Part shown: in pieces, positions 50,488 to 59,928 of the stretch
How positions within the stretch are numbered: position 1 is the stretch's first letter
How the letters are laid out: each line of letters starts with the position of its first letter
NCBI RefSeq assembly: GCF_950023065.1
Contig: NC_088677.1
Location: 47,012,555 to 47,076,554, forward strand
From: Planococcus citri
Lineage: Eukaryota; Arthropoda; Insecta; Hemiptera; Pseudococcidae
DNA: 64,000 nt
Direction of reading: 5' to 3'
The notes under the pieces: generated by a model
What the model saw: the letters and a program-made list of their open reading frames with translations, nothing else
The model's database searches: none
What the model was told of the DNA's origin: nothing
Made by a program: the position numbers and the translations under genes

Positions 50488-51000
50488 CTAAAAAAGAAAA
50501 GAACGAGAAAAAAAAATGTGAAGAAAATTTGCTAAACATGGCGCGTCTATGTGCTGTGTACCTAAGCAGTACAAATATAGGTACTTTACGTAAATTCAAT
50601 GATGCAGCAAAACATTTTTACGTCAATGTTTATTTATTCTATCAAATAAAGTATGTACTACATGGGTTACTGAATATTAATCATTGTTTTCGTAGGCTTA
50701 TAGTGGATTTATATTTGTCCGGCGATGAATGTCAATTGGAAAGATTTCAAATGTAAAAAACACACTTGTTCGCTTGAGCACGCAGCTGTTATTCGAATTA
50801 GGAAAAAACCAATATTTTTATGACGCAATAGCGAGTATCTCAAGTCAAAATATTTCTGTTATAGATATTTAAGACGATGGGCGTTCAATCAATATAGATA
50901 ATAAATTTTATGAGCGTCGAAAAATTGAACAATTTATTGTAAAAAAAAAAACTTGGGTGGGTGGGTAGGTAGGTAGGAGTAGATATAAAATGTATTTCCT
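50488..51000. other. Junction zone between sulfatase and Maverick
   Basis: No sulfatase exon is seen here. The Maverick left terminus should lie in or near this zone; a palindrome AGTAAGAATTCTTAC near 51009 is a possible but unproven end. The terminal repeat cannot be confirmed because the other end is outside the window. Confidence 0.4.
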
Positions 51001-51104
51001 GGCACTGGAGTAAGAATTCTTACAATACTTTTTAAATTCAAAAGTATGTGGAAACTTATGTGAAAAATTTCACATAAACCTTCACATAGTTTTTCATTCA
51101 ATCA

Positions 51105-51352
51105 AATGCAAAAATATTTACAAAACTTAGATATTGAAATGAAATGCAAAATTTTTTGCAATACTTAAACATTTCAATGAAATGCAAAAATTTCATCAAA
51201 ACTTGAACATTTCAATGAAATGCAAAAATTCTTTCAAAACTTAAACATTTCAAACAAATGCAAAAATTCATTCAAAACTTAAACATTTCAATGAAATGCA
51301 AAAATTCATTCAAAACTTAAACATTTCAAACAAATGCAAAAATTTCATCACA
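51105..51352. repeat. ~39-bp tandem repeats at the Maverick left end
   Basis: About seven units of the type AAATGCAAAAATTCATTC ... AACTTAAACATTTCAA. Units alternate between CAATGAAATG and CAAACAAATG variants. They lie between the presumed terminus and the polymerase gene, where Mavericks often carry terminal or subterminal repeats. Confidence 0.85.
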
Positions 51353-51540
51353 ACATTACCATTATACCACTAGTTAAAGAAAACATTATCTCTAATAAAG
51401 CGGTAACACAAACACCAACACCTTTATCATAGAAACTGATTCTTTTAACTAATGAATTTTTTTCCACTGTGAACGAATTTTTTTGCATTTGAAGTACACC
51501 ATCTTTTAGAAATTGATCCATTAGTTAAAGAAATCAATTT

Positions 51541-51553
51541 CAATAATAAAATG
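51541..51553 (+). promoter_or_regulatory. Late-promoter-like start motif, polymerase
   Basis: CAATAATAAAATG directly at the polymerase start, a member of the YTATWATAAAATG motif shared by other genes of the element. Confidence 0.5.
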
Positions 51554-54500
51554 AATAACTATAATAAAATGGATAACCAAGCACCTTTAAGAACATGTGA
51601 GAAGTGTATGTGTAAAATTACATACAAGAACTATGCCAGACATTTAAAAACAAAGAAACACAATGAAGTCAAGATTAATGTGAAAGAATTAAAGACGGAA
51701 TTGAAGTGGTATGGAATGAAAAATGTTGATAAAATGAAAAAATCAGATTTGTTAGTGAACAAAGATAAAATCAAGGCTATTAATATTGATAGAGAAAAAT
51801 TGTTGAAATTATCAAAAAAGAAATTGATTGAGTTTATTCAGGATAACAATTTCAATATTAATAAACAGTTGAGAAAAGATCAAATAGTAGAAAGGTTACT
51901 CGATTTTCACTCAAATAAAACATTACCTCTGCCCAAATGGGAATTTGTGGATGAAAATTTTAAATCAAGACATGCTCAATTTGATATGAAAAATAACTGG
52001 GATATTAAAGATATGTCAAAGTTTTTACATTTTATGAAAAAACATGTTAGTTCTTTACTTCAAGAATGGATGAAAAAGCATAGTGGTATTAAAGTGAATT
52101 TTTGTGTTTCTGCAACTTATGTAGACACTCGAGATGAAACAAAAATTGCATACAAACATTTGCAAACTAAGAATGATAGAATTACTAATAGAAGTGAATT
52201 AACAAATGGAATTTCAACTTTAATGAAGAGTGTACTTGATAGACATGAAAATATCATTGATGAATTAACAGGTAGTCCATGGCGAATAATATCAATCAAT
52301 AGTTTTAGAGTAAATATAAACAAATATGACCCGCTTAGAGCAAGTTCCTATATTGATCTTCCAAAAATTTTAAAAGATAAGAAAGCAATTATAAATGTTA
52401 AAAATACTGATAATAAATGCTTTTTATGGTCACTTTTAGCATGTTTATATCCTGCAAAAGATAATCCACAAGAAATAATAAAGTACAAAGCATATGAGAA
52501 AACTTTTGATAAAGCTTTGAAAGATATTGAATTTCCGATGAAAATTAAAGACATAGAGAAATTTGAAAATAAAGTGAATGAATTGAAATTGGTAGAAGGT
52601 GGATTATCTATTAATGTTTATCATCATGATGATCGTTATAAAATTTATCCCTTACATATTACTAAAGAAGAGAAAACAAAACATGTTGATTTATTGTATT
52701 TATGTGAAGAGAGTAATGATAGAAATACTCACTACTGTTGGATTAAGGATCTAACAAAATTGATTAAAAGTCAATTAACCAAAAACACTCAAAAAATACA
52801 TTTTTTGTGCAAAAGGTGCATTTGTCATTTTTACAGTGAAGTTAAATATTTAGAACATAGAGAAAGCTGTAAAGTACATGATCCAGTTGCAGTAAAACTT
52901 CCTCTTAAAAGTGATAACATTTGTGAATTTACAAACTATAATCGATCAATGAAAATTCCTTTCACAATAATAGCTGATTTTGAGTGTATACTTAGAAAAC
53001 TTGAAAAAACTAAAGTAGAGGAAGATGCTAAAACACAAAAAATTCAAGAGCACGTACCAATTAGTTGTGTTTATTACATTTTATATGAGAATGGAGAAAT
53101 ATCAGAGAACATGTTTGAATATTTTGGAAGTAATACCCCTCAAGTATTGTGTGAAAAATTATCAGAAGATGCAGTACGTATTGCTAATGAATACATATAT
53201 AATTGTAAAAAAATGAAGAAACTGACCAATATACAAAAATGTGAATATAAAGAAGCAACAATATGTCATATTTGTGAAAGAAAATTGAGTGATTTCCCAC
53301 CTATGATGGAAAAAAATATTAATAAATTGAGAAAAGAAATAGAAATTACTTCAAATATTTTAAAGTATCATGATGATCAAACACTGACTGATAGACTAGA
53401 GAAATTAGAATTAGATTTGAAAGAGAAATTAGATGATGAAGAAAAAAATAAAAAGAAAGTTCAGGATCATGACCATATAACAGGTGAATATAGAGGTGCA
53501 GCTCATAGTCTTTGCAACTTGAATTACAATGTACCTAGTTTCATACCCGTCTTGTTTCACAACTTTTCTGGTTATGATTCCCACTTATTAGTCAAAGAAT
53601 TTGCTGGAACTACAGATAATTTAAAACTAATTCCAAATAATGAGGAATCTTACATCAGCTTCTCAAAAGTTGTAAAGTTTCAACACTATTCAGGAAAAGA
53701 GGGTAAAATAGAACTTAGATTTTTAGATTCATACAAATTTCTATCTGAACCACTTTCTAAATTGGCTAAAAACTTGGAAATGTGTCATTTCAAAAATTTA
53801 AAGAAATGGTTTGATAATACAGTACCACCTGGAAATGATTCATTGTTCAATTTGTTGACTGAAAAATTGGCTTACCCTTACGATTATATGGACTCATTAG
53901 AAAAATATGATGAGGAAGAGTTACCATCTAGGGGAAATTTCTACAACTCCTTGAATGATGAACATGTAGATGAACAGGAATTTTTACGTGCTCAAAAAAT
54001 TTGGGAACATTTCAACATTAAAAATCTAAAAGAGTTTACAATGTTGTACAATAAAATTGATGTACTCTTGCTAGCAGATGTGATTGAAAATTTCAGAAAA
54101 ACTGCACTTGAAATTTACAAGTTAGATCCACTTTGGTATTATACTACCCCCGGATTTGCTTGGGATTGCATGTTGAAAACAACAAAACAAAAATTGGAAT
54201 TGATAACTGATGTAGACATGTTGTACATGTTTGAAAATGCCAAGCGTGGTGGAATTTCCCAATGTTCAAATAGATATGAAAAAGCCAATCATAAGTACAT
54301 GGGTGAAAAATTTGATAAAAATAAAGAATCAACATTCATTCAGTATTTGGATGCAAATAATTTATATGGATGGGCTATGAGTAAACATTTACCATATGGA
54401 GGGTTTTGGTGGGCAAATCCAAACGATTTTACTTACAGTAGAATTTTGAAAATGAGAGATAACCAAAGCAAAGGATATCTGTTTGAAGTTGATTTAAGCT

Positions 54501-55555
54501 ATCCAGAAACATTACATGATTATCATTCTGATCTACCTTATTGTGCAGAAAATATTATTGATGAAAATAGACTTCCTAAATTATTCACAACATTATATGA
54601 TAAGAAGAAATATGTTTTACATTATTTGAATCTTAGACAGGCTCTTGAAGCAGGTTTGAAATTGGAAAAAATTCACAGAGTTATTCAATTCAACCAATCA
54701 GATTGGATGAAAGTATATATTGATAAAAATACAAAGCATAGACAAAATGCAAAAAATGAATTTGAAAAAGACTTTTTTAAATTGATGAATAACTCGGTGT
54801 TTGGTAGAACAATGATGAATGTGCGAAATCATGTGGATATAAAATTGATTAGTGAAGGTAAAAAATATACAAAGTATGTTTCAAAACCAAATTTTGTAAA
54901 ATCAACATTTTTTGCAGAAGATCTTGCAGCTGTTCACATGAAAAAAACTCACATCAATTTCAATCAACCAATTTATGTGGGTGTTTCTATTTTAGATATT
55001 TCAAAAACATTGATGTATGATTTCTATTATAGGTTGAAGAGAGAATATAAAAATGATGTTAAACTTTTGTATACTGATACAGACTCATTAATTTTGTCAA
55101 TAAAAACGCCAGACTTTTACAGTGATATGAAAGGAATGATTGATGAATTTGACACATCAGACTATCCTGAGAATAATATATATGGTATTCCTCAAGTTAA
55201 TAAAAAAGTTATTGGTAAATTCAAAGATGAAATGAAAGGAAAAAGTATTGAAGAATTCATAGGGTTAGCTTCTAAATTGTACTCCATCAAAGTATTTGAA
55301 GAAGATGAAAAGAAAAGAGCAAAAGGAGTGAAGAAACATGTAATCAAAAATCAAATCACCCATAATGATTATAAAGAATGCTTAGAGAAGAAAATAACAA
55401 AGAGTTTCAAGCAGAAAATTATACAAAGTAAAAATCATAATATTTACACATTTGAACAAGATAAAAGAGGTTTATCTCCATTTGATGACAAGAGATGTAT
55501 ATTTGACAATGAAACTTTACCTTGCCCAGTTGACCACATGCTAGCAAAAAGCTAG
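51551..55555 (+). CDS. polB: Maverick protein-primed DNA polymerase B, 3' end disrupted
   Basis: 1334 codons. It replicates the element by protein priming. The N-terminus has a C2H2-like finger (CEKC ... H..TKKH, residues 14-32) and SAP-like helices. Next is a segment with NKCFLWSLLACLYP (C290) and THYCWIKDL (H394) that looks like a cysteine-protease-type or degenerate OTU-like domain. A zinc/HNH-like segment follows (CHIC at 572-575, DHDHITGEYRGAAH at 639). The 3'-5' exonuclease motifs are DFE at 476, HNFSGYDSHLL at 670 and YNKIDVLLLAD at 833. Polymerase motifs are YLDANNLYG at 932, NNSVFGRT near 1080 and YTDTDS at 1174. The ATG at 51551 carries the element's start motif. The last ten codons come from an inserted transposon (55525-58116); the displaced C-terminal 23 codons and stop lie at 58120-58191. 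Catalytic motifs are intact, but the normal C-terminus is lost. Confidence 0.96.
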   Translation: MNNYNKMDNQAPLRTCEKCMCKITYKNYARHLKTKKHNEVKINVKELKTELKWYGMKNVDKMKKSDLLVNKDKIKAINIDREKLLKLSKKKLIEFIQDNNFNINKQLRKDQIVERLLDFHSNKTLPLPKWEFVDENFKSRHAQFDMKNNWDIKDMSKFLHFMKKHVSSLLQEWMKKHSGIKVNFCVSATYVDTRDETKIAYKHLQTKNDRITNRSELTNGISTLMKSVLDRHENIIDELTGSPWRIISINSFRVNINKYDPLRASSYIDLPKILKDKKAIINVKNTDNKCFLWSLLACLYPAKDNPQEIIKYKAYEKTFDKALKDIEFPMKIKDIEKFENKVNELKLVEGGLSINVYHHDDRYKIYPLHITKEEKTKHVDLLYLCEESNDRNTHYCWIKDLTKLIKSQLTKNTQKIHFLCKRCICHFYSEVKYLEHRESCKVHDPVAVKLPLKSDNICEFTNYNRSMKIPFTIIADFECILRKLEKTKVEEDAKTQKIQEHVPISCVYYILYENGEISENMFEYFGSNTPQVLCEKLSEDAVRIANEYIYNCKKMKKLTNIQKCEYKEATICHICERKLSDFPPMMEKNINKLRKEIEITSNILKYHDDQTLTDRLEKLELDLKEKLDDEEKNKKKVQDHDHITGEYRGAAHSLCNLNYNVPSFIPVLFHNFSGYDSHLLVKEFAGTTDNLKLIPNNEESYISFSKVVKFQHYSGKEGKIELRFLDSYKFLSEPLSKLAKNLEMCHFKNLKKWFDNTVPPGNDSLFNLLTEKLAYPYDYMDSLEKYDEEELPSRGNFYNSLNDEHVDEQEFLRAQKIWEHFNIKNLKEFTMLYNKIDVLLLADVIENFRKTALEIYKLDPLWYYTTPGFAWDCMLKTTKQKLELITDVDMLYMFENAKRGGISQCSNRYEKANHKYMGEKFDKNKESTFIQYLDANNLYGWAMSKHLPYGGFWWANPNDFTYSRILKMRDNQSKGYLFEVDLSYPETLHDYHSDLPYCAENIIDENRLPKLFTTLYDKKKYVLHYLNLRQALEAGLKLEKIHRVIQFNQSDWMKVYIDKNTKHRQNAKNEFEKDFFKLMNNSVFGRTMMNVRNHVDIKLISEGKKYTKYVSKPNFVKSTFFAEDLAAVHMKKTHINFNQPIYVGVSILDISKTLMYDFYYRLKREYKNDVKLLYTDTDSLILSIKTPDFYSDMKGMIDEFDTSDYPENNIYGIPQVNKKVIGKFKDEMKGKSIEEFIGLASKLYSIKVFEEDEKKRAKGVKKHVIKNQITHNDYKECLEKKITKSFKQKIIQSKNHNIYTFEQDKRGLSPFDDKRCIFDNETLPCPVDHMLAKS

Positions 55556-55689
55556 CGTTTTATTCGCGTTTTGATAAGTTGCTAGCAATTTACTCGCTTT
55601 TTGTGGCCAGCAATAATTGTCTCGCTAAAAGTAAGCGATTTTCTTGCAGTTTTTCGCTAGCAAATTCAATTCTAGCAATTTTCGAGCTG

Positions 55690-56060
55690 TTTTCCAGCGA
55701 CTCTCAGCTAGCTTTTACTTCACTTTAACTTGCTCGCCTTATGCTAGCGTATTACTGGCGGATACTTGCTCGCAATTCTATGCTAGGACAGTTCAAGCAA
55801 TTTTCTCGCATATCTCAGCTAGCTTTTACTTCACTTCATACATGCTCGCCTGATGCTAGCGTATTACTGATGGATATTTGCTTGCAATTCTATGCCAAGA
55901 AAGTTCAAGCAATATTCTCGCATATCTCAGCTAGCTTTTGCCTCACTCTATACCTGCTCGCTTAATGCCAGCGTATCACTGACTAATATGTACCATTGTA
56001 CCTGCTCACAGATGATAGGAAACTTCAGGTAATATTCTTGCATCTCTGAGCTAGCATTTA
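55690..56060. repeat. ~112-bp tandem repeats in the GCTAGC element
   Basis: About three and a half units, each containing CTCAGCTAGCTTTTACTTCA, TGCTAGCGTATTACTG and GCAATTCTATGC. Unit starts are near 55703, 55814, 55926 and 56046. Confidence 0.85.
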
Positions 56061-56286
56061 CTTAGCCATCTGGCTCTAGAAAAATGTAAGCATATCTCTA
56101 GTTTCTGCATCTGGTGACTTGGCGTTTTTTTTGTAGTCAAATGATAGGAACGTGCTACCAGATCTTATACGCATTTCTCACCAATAAACCTTTTTCTGCG
56201 TTATTTATTGTAGCAAAATGCGAGCAGGTATCTTTTACATCCCTTAGCGCGCATACAAAAATCATTAAAAATATTCCTGCATATGA

Positions 56287-57344
56287 CAATAGGAGTAATT
56301 GCACCCCCCCCCCCCCCGCCGATCTTCCGGGGCAACTTTTTTCTTAAAGGGGACAACAAAATTTCATCAAATGGACATGGAAAGCTGTAATTTACTCTAC
56401 ACTCCAATTTTAACACCCTCTGAAGACGACTTCAGGTGGGTTCAAGTCATTTTAGAGCCTCCAGTAGGCTTTTGAAACTTTAAATTCCCACAACATTAAT
56501 TTATCAATTGGAGTTGGCAAGCTGAAATTTACTTCGCAGGTTTCAAATGGTTTTGAAGCTTCCAGCTACTTTAAGGAAATTCCAATTTTCCAAAACACGC
56601 CATACAACCTTCGAAAAGTCGCTGGAGGCTCCAAAACGACTTGAAATCCACAAGCAGTCGACTTCGTAGCGTATTAAAATTAGTTTGCAGAATGAATTTC
56701 GACTCTCCATCTCAGTTTGATGAAATTTTGTGAAAATTTAAAGTTTCAAAAATCTGCTGGAGGCTTCAGGAATTTTCAAAGAGTCGCTGGAGGCTCTAAA
56801 ACGACTTGAAATTCACCTGCAGTACTTCGTAGCGTATTGAAATTAGTTTTCAGAATAAATTTGAGCTTTACAACTTCAATTTGAGTTTCAAAAATCTGAT
56901 GGAGGCTCCAGAACTGCTCAAAACAAGTTGAAACCGTTTCCCATCGATTTGGCATGTCGAAAATAGGGTATATCCCAAATTTCAGGTTTCTTGGTCAATT
57001 TGGTAAAATTTTGATTTTTTCTCACATTTTGGCCAAAATTTGATTTTTGAAAATTCACCAAAAATCGAAAAAGGTACTTTACCACTTGAAATTTTGACAG
57101 GTGATGAATTTTTGCATGATCTTTCGATCTACGTTTGTGAGGTTTGAAAATTTTCGTGCACGTCCTACGAGTATGTTGAAACGCAAAATCTGCGATTTCG
57201 GCTGACCTTTCAATCAAAATGGCCGCCATTTTGTAAGTAAGGCCAATTTTTTTCAGCAAGTTTGCTTTAAAATGTTCCTTAGGATGTCCGCTTTAAGGAA
57301 AAAGTTGTCCCGGAGGATCGGCGGGGGTGCAATTACTCCCATTG
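56287..57344. mobile_element. Element nested within the GCTAGC transposon
   Basis: About 1.06 kb with long inverted ends: CAATAGGAGTAATTGCACCC at the left and, inverted, CAATGGGAGTAATTGCACCC at the right. Both continue into GCCGATC.TCCGGG.CAACTTTTT. The left end includes a C14 run (about 56304-56317). An internal unit of about 160 bp (TCGCTGGAGGCTC.AAAACGA ... CTTCGTAGCGTATT) is repeated. No target duplication is clear and there is no coding frame. Confidence 0.78.
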
Positions 57345-58116
57345 CCGTGGACTAAAATGTTGTTCAAATGTTTTTGAAATTTTTAATTTTGATGGTTTGT
57401 TTGATACTTCATTTTCAAATTTTAAATTTTGACAATTTTTCTATTTCAAAAAAAACGTCATTTTTTATTTAATAAAGAGATTTTTCAACCTAAGCGCTAG
57501 CATAATGCTAGCGAATTGCTAGCGTCGATCTCTCTCATGGTATAGTTTGCTACTCTTAGATAAAGTGTGTCATCAAGTTGAATATAAGCTCAAGGTGGTA
57601 TCTTGTTGAAAAGTAAGAAGAGTGACATCACTCTTCTTATACTGTCCCAAGATGCTAGCGTTATGCTAGCTCTGAGCTGGGACAGTCGCCTAATTTTTGG
57701 AATTTCCTGGAAAACTACCACCTGTTAAAGGTAAACACCCAGAATTTTTAAAAATTAACTAATAGTAATTATTTTACTGATCAAAGTTTTTCTACGCTAG
57801 CAAAATGCTAGCTTCTTGCTAGCATAATTTGCGCTAGCGTAAATGGTGCCGGAATATGAGACACTTTTTGCAAAAATTGCTAGCAAATCAGTCGCGATTT
57901 AGTCGCATGTACGTAGCAGAATGCAGAGCAAAGTGCCAACAAAATGCTAGCTTTTTGCTAGCTTTGTGCCAGCTACGTGCTAGCTATTTGTGCGCAATTC
58001 TGCTACTCTAATGTGACCTAATCGCAACTGATTTGCTAGCATTTTTTTAAAAAAGTGTCTCAAATTCCGGCACCATTTACGCTAGCACAAAATTTGCTAG
58101 CATTTGGTCAACTGGG

Positions 58117-58191
58117 TGGGGACATTATAAACTAGAAGTAGAAAGACAGAATTTTATCACACATTTGAAAACTCTCTCTTCACTAATATAA
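58117..58191 (+). pseudogene. Displaced C-terminal end of polB
   Basis: An open stretch directly after the transposon's right end, in the frame expected for the polymerase, ending at a stop (58189-58191). It begins GHYKLEVERQ, typical of the extreme C-terminus of Maverick polymerases. Cut off from the rest by the 2.6-kb insertion. Confidence 0.88.
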
Positions 58192-58218
58192 ATAACTTTG
58201 GTTAAAATTTTTTTTTTC

Positions 58219-58240
58219 CTTATTATAAAATAATAATATG
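58219..58240 (+). promoter_or_regulatory. Late-promoter-like motif, repeat protein
   Basis: CTTATTATAAAATAATAAT precedes the ATG at 58238. The TATAAA part lies about 13 bp before the start, further than in the other genes, and follows a T10 run. Confidence 0.45.
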
Positions 58241-58924
58241 ATCAATAATGAAAAGGGGCATCTTAAATTATTACTCTCTCATGTAAATTGGTATGATGTT
58301 TCAAGTAATCAGGAACTATCAGAAAATTTAATCAGAGAATTCAAAGACAAAGTATATTGGAGTGCAATTTCAGTTCATCAAAAACTGTCACAAGATTTCA
58401 TTAGGGAATTCAAAGATCAAGTAAATTGGCATTGGATTTCATGCCATCAAAAACTGTCAGAAGATTTCATTAGAGAATTCAAAGATCAAGTAAATTGGGG
58501 AATGATTTCAAAACATCAAACACTATCAGAAGATTTCATGAGAGAATTCAAAGGCAAAGTAAATTGGGAAGAAATTTCACGTTATCAAAAACTGTCAGAA
58601 GATTTCATCATGGAATTTAAAGATTGTGTAAATTGGCATTGGATTTCAGCTCATCAAAAACTGTCTGAACATTTCATTAGAGAATTCAAAGATCAAGTAA
58701 ATTGGCATTGGATTTCATGCCATCAAAAACTGGCTGAAGATTTCATTAAAGAATTTAAAGACCAAGTATGCTGGGAATGTATTTCATGGAGTCAAAAACT
58801 GTCTGAACATTTCATTAGAGAATTCAAAGACAAAGTAGATTGGAAAGAAATCTTAGAAAATCAAGAACTATCAGAAGATTTCATATGTGAATTGAAAGAT
58901 TGGGTATCTAGGAAAAAAATGTAA
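58238..58924 (+). CDS. 23-residue repeat protein
   Basis: 228 residues made almost wholly of nine tandem units of 23 residues, consensus VNWxxISxxQKLSEDFIREF plus KDQ. Invariant or nearly so are W3, I6, Q10, L12, F16, E19 and F20. The regular hydrophobic spacing suggests two short helices per unit and an alpha-solenoid, i.e. a binding scaffold. There is no signal peptide or membrane segment. From memory, similar LSEDFIREF...VNW repeats occur in proteins of giant DNA viruses, but I cannot check this. DNA units of 69 bp are well conserved, so the array grew by recent duplication or is kept homogeneous. It lies between the polymerase and the VLTF3-like gene, both on the same strand. Confidence 0.85.
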   Translation: MINNEKGHLKLLLSHVNWYDVSSNQELSENLIREFKDKVYWSAISVHQKLSQDFIREFKDQVNWHWISCHQKLSEDFIREFKDQVNWGMISKHQTLSEDFMREFKGKVNWEEISRYQKLSEDFIMEFKDCVNWHWISAHQKLSEHFIREFKDQVNWHWISCHQKLAEDFIKEFKDQVCWECISWSQKLSEHFIREFKDKVDWKEILENQELSEDFICELKDWVSRKKM

Positions 58925-58940
58925 TAGTTAAAAGAATTGT

Positions 58941-58956
58941 TTTCTATAATAAAATG
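58941..58956 (+). promoter_or_regulatory. Late-promoter-like start motif, VLTF3-like gene
   Basis: TTTCTATAATAAAATG ending at the VLTF3-like start codon, in only 29 bp of intergenic space. Confidence 0.55.
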
Positions 58957-59892
58957 AGTTCTATTATAGAATTGGATAATTTTATAACAAATACTTTAAG
59001 GAACAATATTCAATTATTTCAAGAATCTAAGCAAAGAGTGAAAACATACAACATTGAGGATGCTCTTTCTCCTGAAGTTGTGAATGATTTTAAAAACATG
59101 GACAAGTTTCAATTTTCAGAAAGCATATTGATGTTATATTTGAGAACGAGAGAAAACTTGATGAAAACAAATGTGAATACATATTTGAATGAAATGAAAA
59201 AAATCATTCCTTATGAGATTATGAAGGAAGCTTCACAGAGATTTGGTCTCATATGCAATGTATCAAAAAAAGAGTATTATCCATCCAAAAGGTGTCAAAA
59301 CTGTGGAAGTACTCGAGAATTTTTCAAAGATCGAGATAATATTTTAATATGCAAAAAATGTTTTGCCGAGGTAATTCACTACAAACATAATTCTAAACCT
59401 CATTGCTTCAAGAAACAAAATTCAAACTACAATAGGTTAAGTAATTTCAAAAAGTGTTTGGAGAAATATCAAGGAAAACAAACTGATTTTATAAGTCCAG
59501 AGGTTTATATACATTTACAAGAAGCTTTATCTACATTTGGACAAGTGAAAAAATCAACTGTTTTTTATTTCTTGAAAGAACTAGGTTATCATAAACACTA
59601 TGACGATTATATTCTAATTCATTCTAATTTAACAGGGCAGAAACCAAGTGATATTTCCCATTTAGAACAACAACTTCTAAATGATTTTGAAAAATTTTCC
59701 AATCAATTTGATTTGATAAATAGCCATAGAAAAAACTTTATAAATATGAAATTTCTTTTACATAAATTAATGTTGAAAGATGGTCACAATTTTGATCCAG
59801 AAGATTTCATTTCACTTGGCAACAAGAGGGAATGTGATGAAATATGCAGAAAAATATTCCTTTCTTTAGGATGGAAATATTCATCTAATTAA
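58954..59892 (+). CDS. VLTF3-like late transcription factor
   Basis: 312 residues. A zinc ribbon is visible (RCQNCGS at C114/C117 and ICKKCF at C133/C136). It is followed by the pattern typical of poxvirus VLTF3-like proteins: FKKCLEKYQGKQTDFISPEV, KKSTVFYFLKELGYHKHYDD, LTGQKPSDIS, a long helical stretch with NFINMKFLLHKLM, and a C-terminal GNKRECDEICRKIFLSLGW. In poxviruses VLTF3 activates late genes, and homologues occur across large DNA viruses and some Polinton-like viruses. Its presence suggests the element directs part of its own transcription. It is convergent with the Ig gene, separated by a hairpin. Family assignment rests on the ribbon plus C-terminal signature recognised by eye. 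Confidence 0.82.
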   Translation: MSSIIELDNFITNTLRNNIQLFQESKQRVKTYNIEDALSPEVVNDFKNMDKFQFSESILMLYLRTRENLMKTNVNTYLNEMKKIIPYEIMKEASQRFGLICNVSKKEYYPSKRCQNCGSTREFFKDRDNILICKKCFAEVIHYKHNSKPHCFKKQNSNYNRLSNFKKCLEKYQGKQTDFISPEVYIHLQEALSTFGQVKKSTVFYFLKELGYHKHYDDYILIHSNLTGQKPSDISHLEQQLLNDFEKFSNQFDLINSHRKNFINMKFLLHKLMLKDGHNFDPEDFISLGNKRECDEICRKIFLSLGWKYSSN

Positions 59893-59901
59893 CTGCTTTG
59901 T

Positions 59902-59926
59902 TCTTTTAGAACACTGTTCTAAAAGA
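59902..59926. terminator. Perfect hairpin between convergent genes
   Basis: TCTTTTAGAAC, loop ACT, GTTCTAAAAGA: an 11-bp perfect stem filling most of the 36-bp gap between the stops of the VLTF3-like gene (+) and the Ig gene (-). Its position suggests a shared transcript-end signal for both strands. Confidence 0.6.
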
Positions 59927-59928
59927 TA

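Larger units (their letters stand above)
55525..58116. mobile_element. GCTAGC-rich foldback transposon inside polB
   Basis: 2592 bp with ends CCCAGTTGACC and the inverse GGTCAACTGGG. It is flanked by a possible 2-bp duplication TG (55523-55524, 58117-58118); removing element and duplication keeps the polymerase frame. By eye it holds about 26 copies of the palindromic hexamer GCTAGC, clustered in the two flanking thirds. There is no open frame of note, so it is non-autonomous. Inverted arms include GGTGCCGGAAT...GAGACACTTTTT (57847) facing AAAAAGTGTCTC...ATTCCGGCACC (58050). I do not assign a superfamily. Confidence 0.85.

Noticed and set aside
50696..50756. Exon-like stretch (+) after a TTTTCGTAG acceptor, reading LIVDLYLSGDECQLERFQM then stop
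   Set aside because: One plausible acceptor and a short open frame only, with no recognisable family and no partner exon. It lies in the junction zone between the sulfatase and the Maverick.
55525..55555. Polymerase C-terminus PVDHMLAKS taken as genuine
   Set aside because: These codons fall within the transposon's terminal repeat; the family-type C-terminus lies after the insertion at 58120-58191.
55644..55965. Two overlapping frames with repeated LAYYWRILARNS-like text
   Set aside because: They follow the 112-bp tandem repeat of the GCTAGC transposon; repeat-derived.
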